Source: Phenylobacterium deserti | GTDB lineage: Bacteria; Pseudomonadota; Alphaproteobacteria; Caulobacterales; Caulobacteraceae | Length of the DNA: 51,439 nt | NCBI GenBank assembly: GCA_943332615.1 | Contig: CALQQB010000025.1 | Span: forward strand, 1-51,439 | Reading direction: 5' to 3' | Part shown: piece by piece, positions 9,130-18,200 of the stretch | How the letters are laid out: the number at the start of each line of letters is the position of its first letter | How positions within the stretch are numbered: the stretch's first letter is position 1 | The notes under the pieces: generated by a model | The model's database searches: none | What the model was told of the DNA's origin: nothing | Seen by the model: only the letters and a program-made list of their open reading frames with translations | Made by a program: the position numbers and the translations under genes

Positions 9130-9784
9130 CCTCGATCCAGCCCCGCACCTCGTGCAGGTCGGCGGCGATGCGGACGCACAGGGTGTGCATCTCCTCGGTG
9201 GGGTCCAGCATGTCGGGCACCATCACCGTCATCATCCCGGCCGAGGACGCGGCGCGGACACCGTTGTGACTGTCCTCCAGGGCCAGGCAGTTGGCGGGAT
9301 CGACACCCAGGGCGGCGGCCGCCTTCAGGAACGGTTCGGGGTGCGGCTTGCCCAGGGTCTGCACGTCGCGGGTGATCAGGGCGTGGAAGCGCTCGACCAG
9401 GCCGTGGCGGCCGAGACTGTGATGCACGGCATCCAGGCTCGATGAGGTGGCGATGGCGCGCGGCAGGCCCGCGGCGTCCAGGGCGTCCAGAATCTCCACC
9501 ACCCCGGCCTTGAGCGCGATGCCGGCCTCGGCTTCCGCGTGGAAGTGGTTGCTGACCGCGGCGGTCCAGGCCTCCAGGTCGAAGCCTTCGCCGAAGTGCT
9601 CGACCACGATCACGTCGGAGTGGGCATGTTGCAGCCCGACCATACGCTTGAAGATGGAGAACGGCATCTCCGCCCCGAACCCCGCGGCGGCCCGCTGCAT
9701 GGCGGCGAACACCACCGTCTCGGTATCGACAAGCAGGCCATCCATATCGAACACGACGGCTTTGACGGGGCGCGGGAGAGGCAT
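9092..9784 (-). CDS. HAD-superfamily phosphatase, beta-phosphoglucomutase/CbbY-like
   Basis: A 230-residue HAD hydrolase with motif I VVFDMDGLLVDTE (nucleophile Asp and acid/base Asp), motif II TSSS, a Lys in GKPHPEPF and motif IV ALEDSHNGVRAA. The cap between motifs I and II is the alpha-helical C1 type seen in CbbY, phosphoglycolate phosphatases and beta-phosphoglucomutases. The exact sugar-phosphate substrate cannot be told. The start at 9784 (MPLPRPVKAVV) is chosen because it places the first strand at the normal distance; the open frame extends further upstream without similarity. It is about 55 bases downstream of serB on the same strand. Confidence 0.85.
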   Translation of the reverse strand: MPLPRPVKAVVFDMDGLLVDTETVVFAAMQRAAAGFGAEMPFSIFKRMVGLQHAHSDVIVVEHFGEGFDLEAWTAAVSNHFHAEAEAGIALKAGVVEILDALDAAGLPRAIATSSSLDAVHHSLGRHGLVERFHALITRDVQTLGKPHPEPFLKAAAALGVDPANCLALEDSHNGVRAASSAGMMTVMVPDMLDPTEEMHTLCVRIAADLHEVRGWIEATSAPSGRSPGT

Positions 9785-9839
9785 GGGGCCATTTAGCCGA
9801 CTCGACGGCGAAGCGTAACGGTGGCCTTCCGCGAGGCAG

Positions 9840-10742
9840 TCAGTCGATGATGAATTCCGACTGCGCATAGCCCTGGAAGTACAGCAGCGCCGTCAGGTCG
9901 GCGTGGTCCACCTTGGCGTGGGCCTGGGCGGCGACGATGGGCTTGGCGCGGTAAGCGATCCCGAGCCCGGAGGCCTCGATCATGGCCAGGTCGTTGGCGC
10001 CGTCGCCCACCGCCAGGGTGGCGGAGAGCGGGATGCCGAGGCCGGTGGCTTCTTCCTGAAGGGCGGCGAGCTTGGCCTCTTTTCCGAGGATCGGCTCGCC
10101 CACCTGGCCGGTGAGCTTGCCGTCGGCTTCGATCAAGGTGTTGGCGCGGTTGAGGTGGAAGCCGGCGGCGTCCGCGACGCGCGAGGTGAAGAAGGTGAAG
10201 CCGCCGCTGACCAGGGCGCAACGGGCGCCGTTCGCCGCCATCGTGCGGACCAGGGTGCGGGCGCCGGGGTTCAGGCGGACGCGCTCGTCATAGGCCTGCT
10301 GGAGCGCTGTGGACGGCAGACCCTTCAGCATCCCGACCCGTTCGCGCAGCGCACCTTCGAAGGCCAGTTCGCCACGCATGGCGCGTTCGGTGATGGCGCT
10401 GATCTCGGCCTTCAGGCCGGCGAAATCGGCCAGTTCGTCCAGGCATTCGACGTTGATGATGGTCGAGTCCATGTCGGCGATCAGCAGACGCTTGCGGCGA
10501 CCCTGGGCCGGCTGGATGCAGTAGTCCACGGCCCGGCCCGCCATCATGCCGACCGCCAGGGCGCGCACGACGGCGAGATCGTCGGCCTCCATGAAGGTGT
10601 CCTGGGCGACCACGTCGTCATCGTCCGCAAGGACCTCGGTCTGACCCAGGCGGACTCCCGCGGCCTCCAGGAGTTCGAGGCTGAAGTCGGCGTCGTGGTT
10701 GGCCGTGACGCGCGGGATGACGGTGGTAAGGACAAGCTGCAT
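9840..10742 (-). CDS. serB: Phosphoserine phosphatase SerB
   Basis: A 300-residue enzyme releasing phosphate from O-phosphoserine, the last step of serine synthesis. An N-terminal ACT-like region (about residues 1-75) precedes the HAD catalytic domain with [20 protein letters not shown] (DxDxT), the SGGF motif, a Lys in GKEAKL and GDGANDLAM. Length and order match bacterial SerB. The start at 10742 gives [12 protein letters not shown]; an in-frame ATG at 10754 is possible. At 10742 the start codon shares two bases with the divergent miaA start (CATG at 10740-10743), leaving no intergenic DNA. Confidence 0.93.
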   Translation of the reverse strand: MQLVLTTVIPRVTANHDADFSLELLEAAGVRLGQTEVLADDDDVVAQDTFMEADDLAVVRALAVGMMAGRAVDYCIQPAQGRRKRLLIADMDSTIINVECLDELADFAGLKAEISAITERAMRGELAFEGALRERVGMLKGLPSTALQQAYDERVRLNPGARTLVRTMAANGARCALVSGGFTFFTSRVADAAGFHLNRANTLIEADGKLTGQVGEPILGKEAKLAALQEEATGLGIPLSATLAVGDGANDLAMIEASGLGIAYRAKPIVAAQAHAKVDHADLTALLYFQGYAQSEFIID

Positions 10743-11670
10743 GAAACCCCGCATCTGGCTGATCGCCGGACCCACCGCAAGCGGCAAGTCCGCCCTCGCG
10801 CTGCAGCTCGCCGAGGCGACCGGCGGCGAGATCGTCTGCGCCGACTCCATGCAGCTCTATGCGGGCCTCGCGGTGCTGACGGCAGGGCCGGCGGCGGCGG
10901 ACCTGGCGAGGGCGCCACACCACCTGTTCGGGATCGCCGATCCGGCCGACCGCTGGTCGACCGGGCGCTGGCTGCGGGCGGCCGTCGAGGTGCTGGCGGA
11001 TATCCAGGGGCGGGGCCGCGACGCGATCGTGGTCGGCGGGACCGGGCTCTACTTCCGCGCGCTGACCCTGGGTCTGGCGGAAATCCCACCTGTGCCGCCG
11101 TTCGTGCGGCGGGCCACGGAGATCGATTTCGACACGCTGGGCGAACCGGCTTTCCGCGACCGACTGGCCAGGGCGGACCCTGCGGCCGCCAATCGTATCG
11201 CGCCGGGCGACCGGCAACGGCTGGTGCGGGCGTGGGAGGTCTACGCCGCGACGGGCAAGGCGATCAGCGAGCTCCAGGTCGGCGGCGCGCCGGCCCTGAC
11301 GCCGGACAGCTGGACGGCGGTGGCCTTGGCGCCTCCTCGCGAAGCTCTGTACGCTCGCAGCGACGCCCGGCTGGTCGCGATGGCGAAGGCCGGAGCGCTG
11401 GCGGAGGTGGCCGCTCTCACGGCCCGAAACCTCGACCCCGACCTGCCGGCCCTGAAGGCGGTGGGGGTGCGCGAGTTCGCCGCCCACCTGGCCGGCGAGA
11501 CCTCCCTGGAGACAGCGGTCTCCGCCGCCCAGCAGGAAACCCGCCGCTACGCCAAGCGCCAGATGACCTGGGTGCGTGGACAGATGGTGGGCTGGCCTCG
11601 GATCACGGCGTTGGAGCACGGCGACCAATGGAGGCAGTTTATTGCCCTCAACCCGGTCTTGACGCCCTGA
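10741..11670 (+). CDS. miaA: tRNA dimethylallyltransferase MiaA
   Basis: A 309-residue enzyme that adds a dimethylallyl group to A37 of tRNAs reading U-starting codons. Visible are the P-loop [10 protein letters not shown] (residues 9-18), [19 protein letters not shown], the [19 protein letters not shown] segment and the C-terminal [10 protein letters not shown] tRNA-binding helix. ATG at 10741 fits the family N terminus ([17 protein letters not shown]); the frame stays open further upstream within serB antisense but without family similarity. The start overlaps the serB start codon on the other strand. The ilvB leader follows 45 bases after the stop. Confidence 0.93.
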   Translation: MKPRIWLIAGPTASGKSALALQLAEATGGEIVCADSMQLYAGLAVLTAGPAAADLARAPHHLFGIADPADRWSTGRWLRAAVEVLADIQGRGRDAIVVGGTGLYFRALTLGLAEIPPVPPFVRRATEIDFDTLGEPAFRDRLARADPAAANRIAPGDRQRLVRAWEVYAATGKAISELQVGGAPALTPDSWTAVALAPPREALYARSDARLVAMAKAGALAEVAALTARNLDPDLPALKAVGVREFAAHLAGETSLETAVSAAQQETRRYAKRQMTWVRGQMVGWPRITALEHGDQWRQFIALNPVLTP

Positions 11671-11715
11671 GAACAGCATGCGAAATGCGGTTTCGGATAA
11701 TTCGCAGGAAATCTC

Positions 11716-11751
11716 GTGCGCACCATTCTCGTACTCGTAGGGCGGCCGTAA
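11716..11751 (+). CDS. ilvB leader peptide (MRTILVLVGRP)
   Basis: An 11-codon frame: GTG at 11716, then Arg-Thr-Ile-Leu-Val-Leu-Val-Gly-Arg-Pro and TAA at 11749-11751. AGGAA (11706-11710) lies five bases upstream. Five of 11 codons are Ile, Leu or Val, the end products of the pathway served by the downstream gene, and a rho-independent terminator lies 40 bases past the stop. This is the arrangement of translational-stalling attenuation in branched-chain amino acid operons. It is too short for gene finders. Confidence 0.8.
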   Translation: MRTILVLVGRP

Positions 11752-11755
11752 CGGA

Positions 11756-11813
11756 CTGACGTTGTCGTCAGGACCGACCGGTCGCTCGTCCAGGCCCCTC
11801 GCGGGCCTTTTTT
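11756..11813 (+). promoter_or_regulatory. Transcription attenuator of ilvB
   Basis: After the leader stop come a hairpin CTGACG-TTGT-CGTCAG (11756-11771), a self-complementary stretch CGACCGGTCG (11775-11784), and the terminator AGGCCC (11792-11797), loop CTCGC, GGGCCT (11803-11808) with T-run to 11813. Ribosome stalling on Ile/Leu/Val codons would alter pairing upstream and spare the terminator. Which segments form the antiterminator is not obvious by eye. ilvB begins 36 bases after the T-run. Confidence 0.8.
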
Positions 11814-11849
11814 ATTGCCCGAAACCACCAAGCTGATCAGGCCAGACCC

Positions 11850-13640
11850 ATGACCGCCCACCAGACGATCGAAGCCGAAGCCACCGTCATCTCCGGCGCC
11901 GAGATCGTGGTGCGCGCCCTGCTCGATCAGGGCGTGGATGTCCTGTTCGGCTATCCGGGCGGCGCGGTGCTGCCGATCTACGACGCCCTGTTCAACGAGC
12001 CAAAGCTGCAGCATGTGCTGGTCCGCCACGAGCAGGGCGCCACCCATGCCGCCGAGGGCTATGCCCGCTCCACCGGCAAGCCCGGCGTGGTCCTCGTCAC
12101 CTCCGGCCCCGGCGCCACCAACGCGGTGACCGGCATCGTCGACGCCCTGATGGACTCGATCCCGCTGGTGGTCATCACCGGCCAGGTCGCCACGCACCTG
12201 ATCGGCACCGACGCCTTCCAGGAGTGCGACACCGTCGGCATCACCCGGCCCTGCACCAAGCAGAACTACCTGGTGAAGTCGGTGGAGGATCTGCCGCGGA
12301 TCATCCACGAGGCGTTCCACATCGCCACCTCCGGCCGGCCGGGGCCCGTGGTCATCGACATCCCCAAGGACGTGCAGTTCGCCAAAGGCCGCTACTTGGG
12401 CCCCAACGAGGTGAAGCACCACCACAACTACACGCCCGCCTTCAAGGGCGAGCAGGCCAAGATCGCCGAGGCGGTGGCGATGATCGCCCGCGCCAAGAAG
12501 CCGATCTTCTATACCGGCGGCGGCATCATCAATTCCGGCCCCCGCGCCTCGGCGCTGCTGCGCGAATTCGCGGCCCTGACCGGCGCGCCGGTCACCTCGA
12601 CTCTGATGGGCCTTGGCTGCTTCCCGGCGTCGAACCCCCAGTGGCTGGGGATGCTGGGCATGCACGGCTCGTTCGAGGCCAACAACGCCATGCACGACTG
12701 TGACGTCATGGTGGCCATCGGCGCGCGCTTCGATGACCGGGTGACCGGCCGCCTGGACGCCTTCGCGCCGACCTCGCGGAAGATCCACATCGACGTGGAC
12801 GCCTCCTCGATCGGCAAGAACGTGCGCGTCGATATCGGTATCGTCGGCGACGCCGCCAGCGTGCTGGAGGACATGATCGCCTGCTGGAAGCAGCGGAACC
12901 TGTCCATGGACGCCGCGGCCATGAAAAGCTGGTGGACCGAGGTTGACGGCTGGCGCGCCCGCAACTCCTTCGGCTACAGCCCGGACACCAAGCTGATCAA
13001 GCCGCAGTACGCGATCCAGCGCCTGTATGAGCTGACCAAGGGCTACGACACCTACATCACCACCGAGGTCGGCCAGCACCAGATGTGGGCGGCCCAGTTC
13101 TACCACTTCGACGAGCCCAATCGCTGGATGACCTCCGGCGGCCTGGGCACCATGGGCTACGGCCTGCCCGCGGCGGTGGGCGTGCAGATGGCGCACCCCG
13201 ACAGCCTGGTCATCGACATCGCCGGCGACGCCTCGGTGCAGATGACCATGCAGGAGATCTCGACGGCCATTCAGTACGAGCTGCCGATCAAGATTTTCAT
13301 CCTCAACAACGAGTGGATGGGCATGGTCCGCCAGTGGCAGCAGCTGCTGCACGGCGAACGCTACAGCCACACCTATTCCTCCAGCCTGCCGGACTTCGTG
13401 AAGCTGGCCGAGGCCTACGGCGGCGTCGGCTTCCGGGCCGAGACGCCGGACGAACTGGACGACAAGATCCGCGAGATGATCGCGGTGAAGCGGCCGGTGC
13501 TGTTCGACTGCCGGGTCACCAAGGAGGAGAACTGCTTCCCGATGATCCCGTCCGGCAAGGCGCACAACGAGATGATCATGGCCGACGAGACCCGCGCGCT
13601 GGGTGACATCATCGACGACGCGGGCAAGGGCCTGGTCTGA
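11850..13640 (+). CDS. ilvB: Acetolactate (acetohydroxy acid) synthase, large catalytic subunit
   Basis: A 596-residue ThDP- and FAD-dependent enzyme making 2-acetolactate or 2-aceto-2-hydroxybutyrate for Val, Leu and Ile synthesis. N-terminal ThDP domain with FGYPGGAVLPIYDAL and the catalytic Glu in VRHEQGATHAAEGYA (near residue 57); central domain with MLGMHGSFEANNAM; C-terminal ThDP-Mg domain with GDASVQMTMQEISTA and ILNNEWMGMVRQWQ. Full length and apparently intact. It is controlled by the leader attenuator upstream. Its regulatory partner ilvN is not adjacent but 6.5 kb downstream, which is unusual. Confidence 0.96.
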   Translation: MTAHQTIEAEATVISGAEIVVRALLDQGVDVLFGYPGGAVLPIYDALFNEPKLQHVLVRHEQGATHAAEGYARSTGKPGVVLVTSGPGATNAVTGIVDALMDSIPLVVITGQVATHLIGTDAFQECDTVGITRPCTKQNYLVKSVEDLPRIIHEAFHIATSGRPGPVVIDIPKDVQFAKGRYLGPNEVKHHHNYTPAFKGEQAKIAEAVAMIARAKKPIFYTGGGIINSGPRASALLREFAALTGAPVTSTLMGLGCFPASNPQWLGMLGMHGSFEANNAMHDCDVMVAIGARFDDRVTGRLDAFAPTSRKIHIDVDASSIGKNVRVDIGIVGDAASVLEDMIACWKQRNLSMDAAAMKSWWTEVDGWRARNSFGYSPDTKLIKPQYAIQRLYELTKGYDTYITTEVGQHQMWAAQFYHFDEPNRWMTSGGLGTMGYGLPAAVGVQMAHPDSLVIDIAGDASVQMTMQEISTAIQYELPIKIFILNNEWMGMVRQWQQLLHGERYSHTYSSSLPDFVKLAEAYGGVGFRAETPDELDDKIREMIAVKRPVLFDCRVTKEENCFPMIPSGKAHNEMIMADETRALGDIIDDAGKGLV

Positions 13641-13645
13641 CTGCT

Positions 13646-14047
13646 GTGACGCGCCTGGGCGGCTGCCTCTGCGGCGCGGTGCGCTATGCGGTCGAGGGTG
13701 AGATCGCGCCCATCCAGCTCTGCCATTGCGGGCAATGCCGAAAGGCCCAGGGCGGGCCGTTCGGAGCCAATGCGCCGGTGGCCACCGCGGCGTTCCGCTG
13801 GCTGCAGGGCGAAGAGAGCTTGCGAGAATACCGCGCCTCGCCGGGCAAACGCCGGGTGTTCTGCGGGACATGCGGCGGGCCGCTGTTCAGCCAGCGCGAC
13901 GCGGCGCCCGGGACCCTGCGGCTGCGCGCCGGCACACTGGACCGCACCGACGATCTCACGCTTGGCTTCCACATCCAGACGGCCTCGAAAGCCGCGTGGT
14001 GGTCGATCGACGACGATCTGCCGCGCTTTCCGGACGTCGCCCCCTAG
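13646..14047 (+). CDS. GFA/CENP-V domain zinc protein
   Basis: A 133-residue protein of the glutathione-dependent formaldehyde-activating (GFA) fold. Cysteine motifs are in the expected order: GGCLCGAVRY (residues 5-14), CHCGQCRK, and CGTCGGPLF, which bind two zinc ions in the family. Many members have no proven activity, so substrate is left open. The GTG start at 13646 is five bases after the ilvB stop, so it may ride on the ilvB transcript. Confidence 0.85.
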   Translation: MTRLGGCLCGAVRYAVEGEIAPIQLCHCGQCRKAQGGPFGANAPVATAAFRWLQGEESLREYRASPGKRRVFCGTCGGPLFSQRDAAPGTLRLRAGTLDRTDDLTLGFHIQTASKAAWWSIDDDLPRFPDVAP

Positions 14048-14080
14048 CCGGCCGGCCCTGTCGATGTAGGATCAGGCTGT

Positions 14081-14364
14081 CTCCGCACGTCTTTCAGGAC
14101 AAAGGCCGAGGCCATCGAACTGGGGCCGATGGGCATCTACCAGCTGTTCAACACCCAGGACGGAGAGGTCGGCGGGATGATGGCCAGCCCCCGCAGATTC
14201 CCGCACCGTGCTGGGTCTACTACTTCCGGGTCGCTGACATCGACGCCGCGGCGTCGGCGATCAAGTCCGGCGGCGGGCAGATCATGATGGGGCCCATGGA
14301 GGCGCCCAACGGCGACTGGATCATCCAGGGCGCCATGTTCTCCGTGACGGCGCGCAAGGTCTGA
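14081..14364 (+). pseudogene. Broken VOC (glyoxalase/bleomycin-resistance fold) gene
   Basis: Reading 14108 onward gives ELGPMGIYQLFN...GGMMA; the family sequence then continues one base out of frame as PPQIPAPCWVYYFRVADIDAA and GPMEAPNGDWIIQGAMF to TGA at 14362. A single missing base around 14186 (likely AAG to AG before CCCCC) explains the shift. The N-terminal part of a normal VOC protein is missing, and the usual few residues between WIIQ and GAMF are also lost. No reading restores a complete protein, so this is a remnant of roughly 85 residues. It lies between the GFA gene and another broken gene. Confidence 0.75.
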
Positions 14365-14376
14365 GACGCAGCGCCG

Positions 14377-14847
14377 ATGTCGAAGACCACACCGGCGACC
14401 CTGGCCTTGGATCGCGCCGGCGTGACCTATTTTCTGGCCACCTAAGACTACGACCCGAACGCTGCGCGCGTGGGGCTGCAGGCGGCCGAGGCCCTGGGCG
14501 TCCCGGCCGGCGAGGTGCTGAAGACCCTCATGGTGCTGGTCGATGGCAAACCGGCCTGCGTGGTGCTGGCGTCGGACCGCGAGGTCGGCATGAAGAAGCT
14601 GGCCGCCGCCCTGGGCGCCAGGGCGTGCGAAATGATGAAGCCCGCCGATGCCGAACGGATCACCGGCTACCGCGTCGGCGGCGTCAGCCCGTTCGGCCAG
14701 AAGCGGGCGGTGCGAACGGTGGTCGACGCAGACGCGGCGGCGCTGCCTGTGGCATTCGTCAACGCCGGGCAGCGGGGATTGCAGGCGCGGCTGGCGCCAG
14801 CGGATATCATCCGGGTGCTGGGCGCCGTGGTTGCCGCGATCATCTGA
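14377..14847 (+). pseudogene. ybaK: ybaK/ebsC-type aminoacyl-tRNA deacylase gene with in-frame stop
   Basis: ATG at 14377 opens MSKTTPATLALDRAGVTYFLAT, then TAA at 14443-14445, and the same frame continues DYDPNAARVGLQAAEALG to a stop at 14845-14847. Apart from the stop the gene is full length (156 codons) with the family Lys in VLKTLMV and GYRVGGVSPFGQKRAV. E. coli YbaK has Tyr at the stop position (HTYEHDP), so one substitution in a TAC/TAT codon explains the break. YbaK removes Cys mischarged on tRNA-Pro. Restart at GTG 14470 would lack a visible ribosome-binding site and drop the first strand. A sequencing error is possible. Confidence 0.8.
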
Positions 14848-14856
14848 CGCCCCGGC

Positions 14857-15186
14857 TCAGGGCATCGCCCCGATGCGCGCCATCACCTCGCGCGGAATCC
14901 GGTAGCGGGCGATCAGGTCGCGGTGATCGACACAGTCGCAGGCCTCATGCTGGACGATGAGCCGCCACACGGCCTCGACGGCCGCGTCGAGGACCGGCCC
15001 CCGAACCTCCTGCGGTCGCTCGTTCAGGTCGAATTCCCGCAGCGCCTTCAGCGTCGTCTCCACCGTCCGTTCGGTATGGCCGACGGCGCCGTCGAGATCC
15101 TCCAGAAGATCGAACCTCAGATGGGCTTCCCCTGAGTCCACATGGGGCGGGTCGGCCAGATGCTGAGGCAGTCTGAGTGCGGACAT
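14857..15186 (-). CDS. Small helical protein, paralogue of the gene at 18954 (DUF6665-like)
   Basis: A 109-residue, predicted all-helical soluble protein of unknown function. It is a clear paralogue of the product at 18954-19268: both begin MSxLRxPQxL, have a GEAxLRxxLxE segment, an AVWxxxVQxE segment and end IPREVxARIGA. I believe the family is DUF6665, but that name is from memory. The start at 15186 is preferred over a longer frame because it matches the paralogue N terminus. It is convergent with the broken ybaK and downstream of the cyclase gene on the same strand (76 bases). Confidence 0.7.
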   Translation of the reverse strand: MSALRLPQHLADPPHVDSGEAHLRFDLLEDLDGAVGHTERTVETTLKALREFDLNERPQEVRGPVLDAAVEAVWRLIVQHEACDCVDHRDLIARYRIPREVMARIGAMP

Positions 15187-15261
15187 GCCGCCTCCTTCGC
15201 TCTCGAGCAGAACACGTGGCCAGCATAGCACCGGTGCGGGGCCTTGGGGGGCCGCTCCCGC

Positions 15262-18200
15262 TTATGTGACCGCTACGGCCTCGCCCGCCCGGGACGCGTC
15301 AAGCGACTCCCAGACGCCATCCCAGTCGGCCGGCGGCGGGGCCCGCGCGAGGATGCGGACGCGACCGAGCATAAGCTTCGCGGGTGAGTCCTCGGGTGCA
15401 GCGGCGATCGCGGTCTCGAAGGCGCCGATCGCGTCCTCCCACCGGCCATCGGCCATGGCGTGGCGGCCCGTCGCATAGGCTTGCAGAGCCGCGGAACTCA
15501 GCGGGCGGTCATCGGTGACGACCTGAAAGATCCGGGCGGGCCGCTGCCGGCCACGGACTCGGATCGTGTCCAGGTCGCGCAGGGTGTGGATCCCCTCGGC
15601 CTCCCGCGCCGTGTCCTCGCAAATGACGATGTTGACCCCGTAGACCTTGGTGATCGCCTCCAGCCGCGAGGCCAGGTTCACACAGTCGCCGATGACAGTG
15701 TAGTCCATCCGCTTGGGCGAACCGATGGTGCCGGCCACCAGTTCCCCGGTCGCCACGCCTATCCCCAGGCTGATGTCGGGTTGGCCACGCGCACGGCGGC
15801 GCGCATTGATCGCAACGATCATGCCCGCCATGGTGATGGCGCTCTCGACCGCGTTCAAGGCGTCGCGACCCGAGCTCAACGGCGCGCCATAGACCGCCAT
15901 GATCGCGTCGCCGATGAACTTGTCCAACACCCCGTTCGAGCCCGCGACAGCCTCGAAGAGGTCGGTGAAAATCTCGTTCAGCATGTCCACCGTGTCGCGC
16001 GGCTTCAGTTGTTCGGCGAGCGATGTGAAGTTGCGGATATCGGCGAACAGCACGCTGGCGTGACAGGCGCTGCCAAACAGCAGTTCGTCGTCGCGACCCA
16101 TGATCTGGTCGACAACCTCCTGGGTCATGAAGCGGCGCATGGCGCCCTGCAGTCGTTTGCCCTCGGTGATATCCTCCACCAGGATCAGCAGGCCGGCCTG
16201 GTCGCTCTCGGTGAGCAGCGGCACGATCGACAGGTTCGCCGACACGGTGTCGCCGCGCGCCGTCCGCACGTCGGCGTCCAGCAAGGTCTTCGGGCGGCCG
16301 CTCTCGCTGACGCTTTTGATCTCGTCCATCAGCCAGGCGTTCGGGCCGCTCAACAGGCGCCGCGCGCCGGCGCCGCTGGCCTCTTCCATGGAGATACCGA
16401 GAATCCGGCACGCGGCCTCGTTCAGCTTGGCGACCCGCGCCTCGCGATCCAGGGTGATCACTCCGCTCGACATGGAGCGCAGGATGCTCTCGTTGTAGTT
16501 CCGTTCGGTCGCCACCTCGTCGAAAAGGGTGGCGTTATCGATGGCGATGGCGGCCTGCGCGGCAAAGGCGCTCATGCGCTCGACATCGCTCTCGCCGAAG
16601 CTCGAGCTGTCCTGATGGTTCAGCGCCTGCATGACGCCGACGCGACGCCCGTCGCGGGTGGTGATGGGCACGGTGAGCACCGAGGTCGTGCGATAGCCCG
16701 TCAGCCGATCGACATCCTGGTTGAAGCGCGGATCGCTGTACGCATCCTTCAGATTCACCGCTTCGCCATGGGTGAAGCACCATCCCGCCAGCCCTGAATC
16801 GGCCGGGAAGCGGATTTCGCCGGCTTGGACGCCTTCGGCGACGGCGGACGCGAGCTCATTCCTGCGTTCGTCGTACAGGAACAGCGAGCTCCGTTCCGCC
16901 TGGACGACCTTGGTCGTGACGGTCACGATCTTCTTGAGCAGCGTCTCCAGCTGCATCTCGCTGGAAATCGAAATGTTCACGTCCAGAAGCCGGCGCAGAT
17001 CGATGTTGGTCCGCTCCGACGTGTCGATCGCGGCGCTCCATCGCTCGGCCAGGATCAGCAGCTGCGAGAACAGCAGCAGCAGCGAACCCAATGGCACCAC
17101 ATTGGTCCCGAAGACTGGCGTGAGCGAGGCGTTGTTCACGAGGTCGGAGTAGATCAGCACGGCTACGAAGGAACCGAGGCCGAAGAAGAACACCCAGGCG
17201 CCTTCGCGACGGCGCACGCACGCTGCGACGATGACGCCCAGCATGAAAACGAACGCCAGCGTCCGAAGCGGCGCGGCCAGCTGCGAGATTTGAGACAGGC
17301 GCACGGTGTCGCCGGACAGGGCAACGAAAGCGTACGCGAGGAGTCGGAGACTGTTCGCGCTCTGCAGCAGCCAATACACCCAGCGCGGCGTCTCACGCGG
17401 ATAGAGCTCGCGGACATAGGCCAGCGCGAAGCTGACCGCGGCCGCGGTCGTCAGGAATTGCAGCGTGAGCATGGTGTTGAAACTGGCGGACGGCATGGCC
17501 AGCCCGAGCAGATTGTCATGGGCCACGACGGCCGCGAAAGGCAACAGGGTGAGACAGGCCAGGCCGAAATAGAGCGACGGCCGCTCCTGCCGCCGAAACA
17601 GGAATACGACGATGCCGAACACCGCGAGCAGCAGCAGCGTCGCGATCAGCAGGATCGACTGCATCCAGTCCAGCGCGATCCAGTCTTCCATCGGGACCGC
17701 GAGGCCGAAAAGGGGTGAAACCTTGATGCCGTTGTCGCGATGGTGAAACGCCGCGACATCAATCTGCAGGTCGAAGGGCGCGCCGTCCGTATCGATGGTG
17801 ACAGCCTGGGAGCGGCCCCCCGCACCGGAGGTCGCCGCCGTCAGGCCGAAGTGGGATCGCTCGGAGAGGACGCGGCCGTTCACCAGCACGCGGGTCGCCG
17901 CAAAGTGTCGAGGCAGGAACAGGGTATGGCGCCCCGCCGCCACGCCGCGCACAAGCAGGTGGTAGGATCCGGCGCCCAGCTCAGGCAGCACAAAGGTCTC
18001 AGCCCTGGCGCCCACCCACTCGCCCGGAACTTTGATGAGCAGGTCCGCGCCTGCCGCCGGCGGCGACCGCCACTCCAGACGCCATTGCCCCTTGAGCTCC
18101 ACCGGAGCGGTCAGCGGCCCCCAACGGGATAAATCTACGATGCCGGCCTTCGGCCTGGGGGCGTCATGCGCGATTGGATCGACCAGAAACGGCGCACACA

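Noticed and set aside
11547..13871. A 774-codon open frame on the minus strand opposite ilvB
   Set aside because: It is antisense to a well-conserved enzyme, its product is His/Asp/Gly-rich low complexity, and it arises from G+C-rich codon use on the coding strand.
13726..14364. A single 212-codon gene covering the VOC region
   Set aside because: Its first two thirds overlap the GFA gene out of frame and show no similarity; only the last third is VOC-like, so it is a broken gene.
14470..14847. Functional ybaK restarting at GTG 14470
   Set aside because: No ribosome-binding site is visible upstream and the first secondary-structure elements would be missing, so I treat the gene as broken.
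15460..16797. A 445-codon plus-strand frame opposite the cyclase
   Set aside because: The minus-strand cyclase has clear catalytic motifs; this frame has none.
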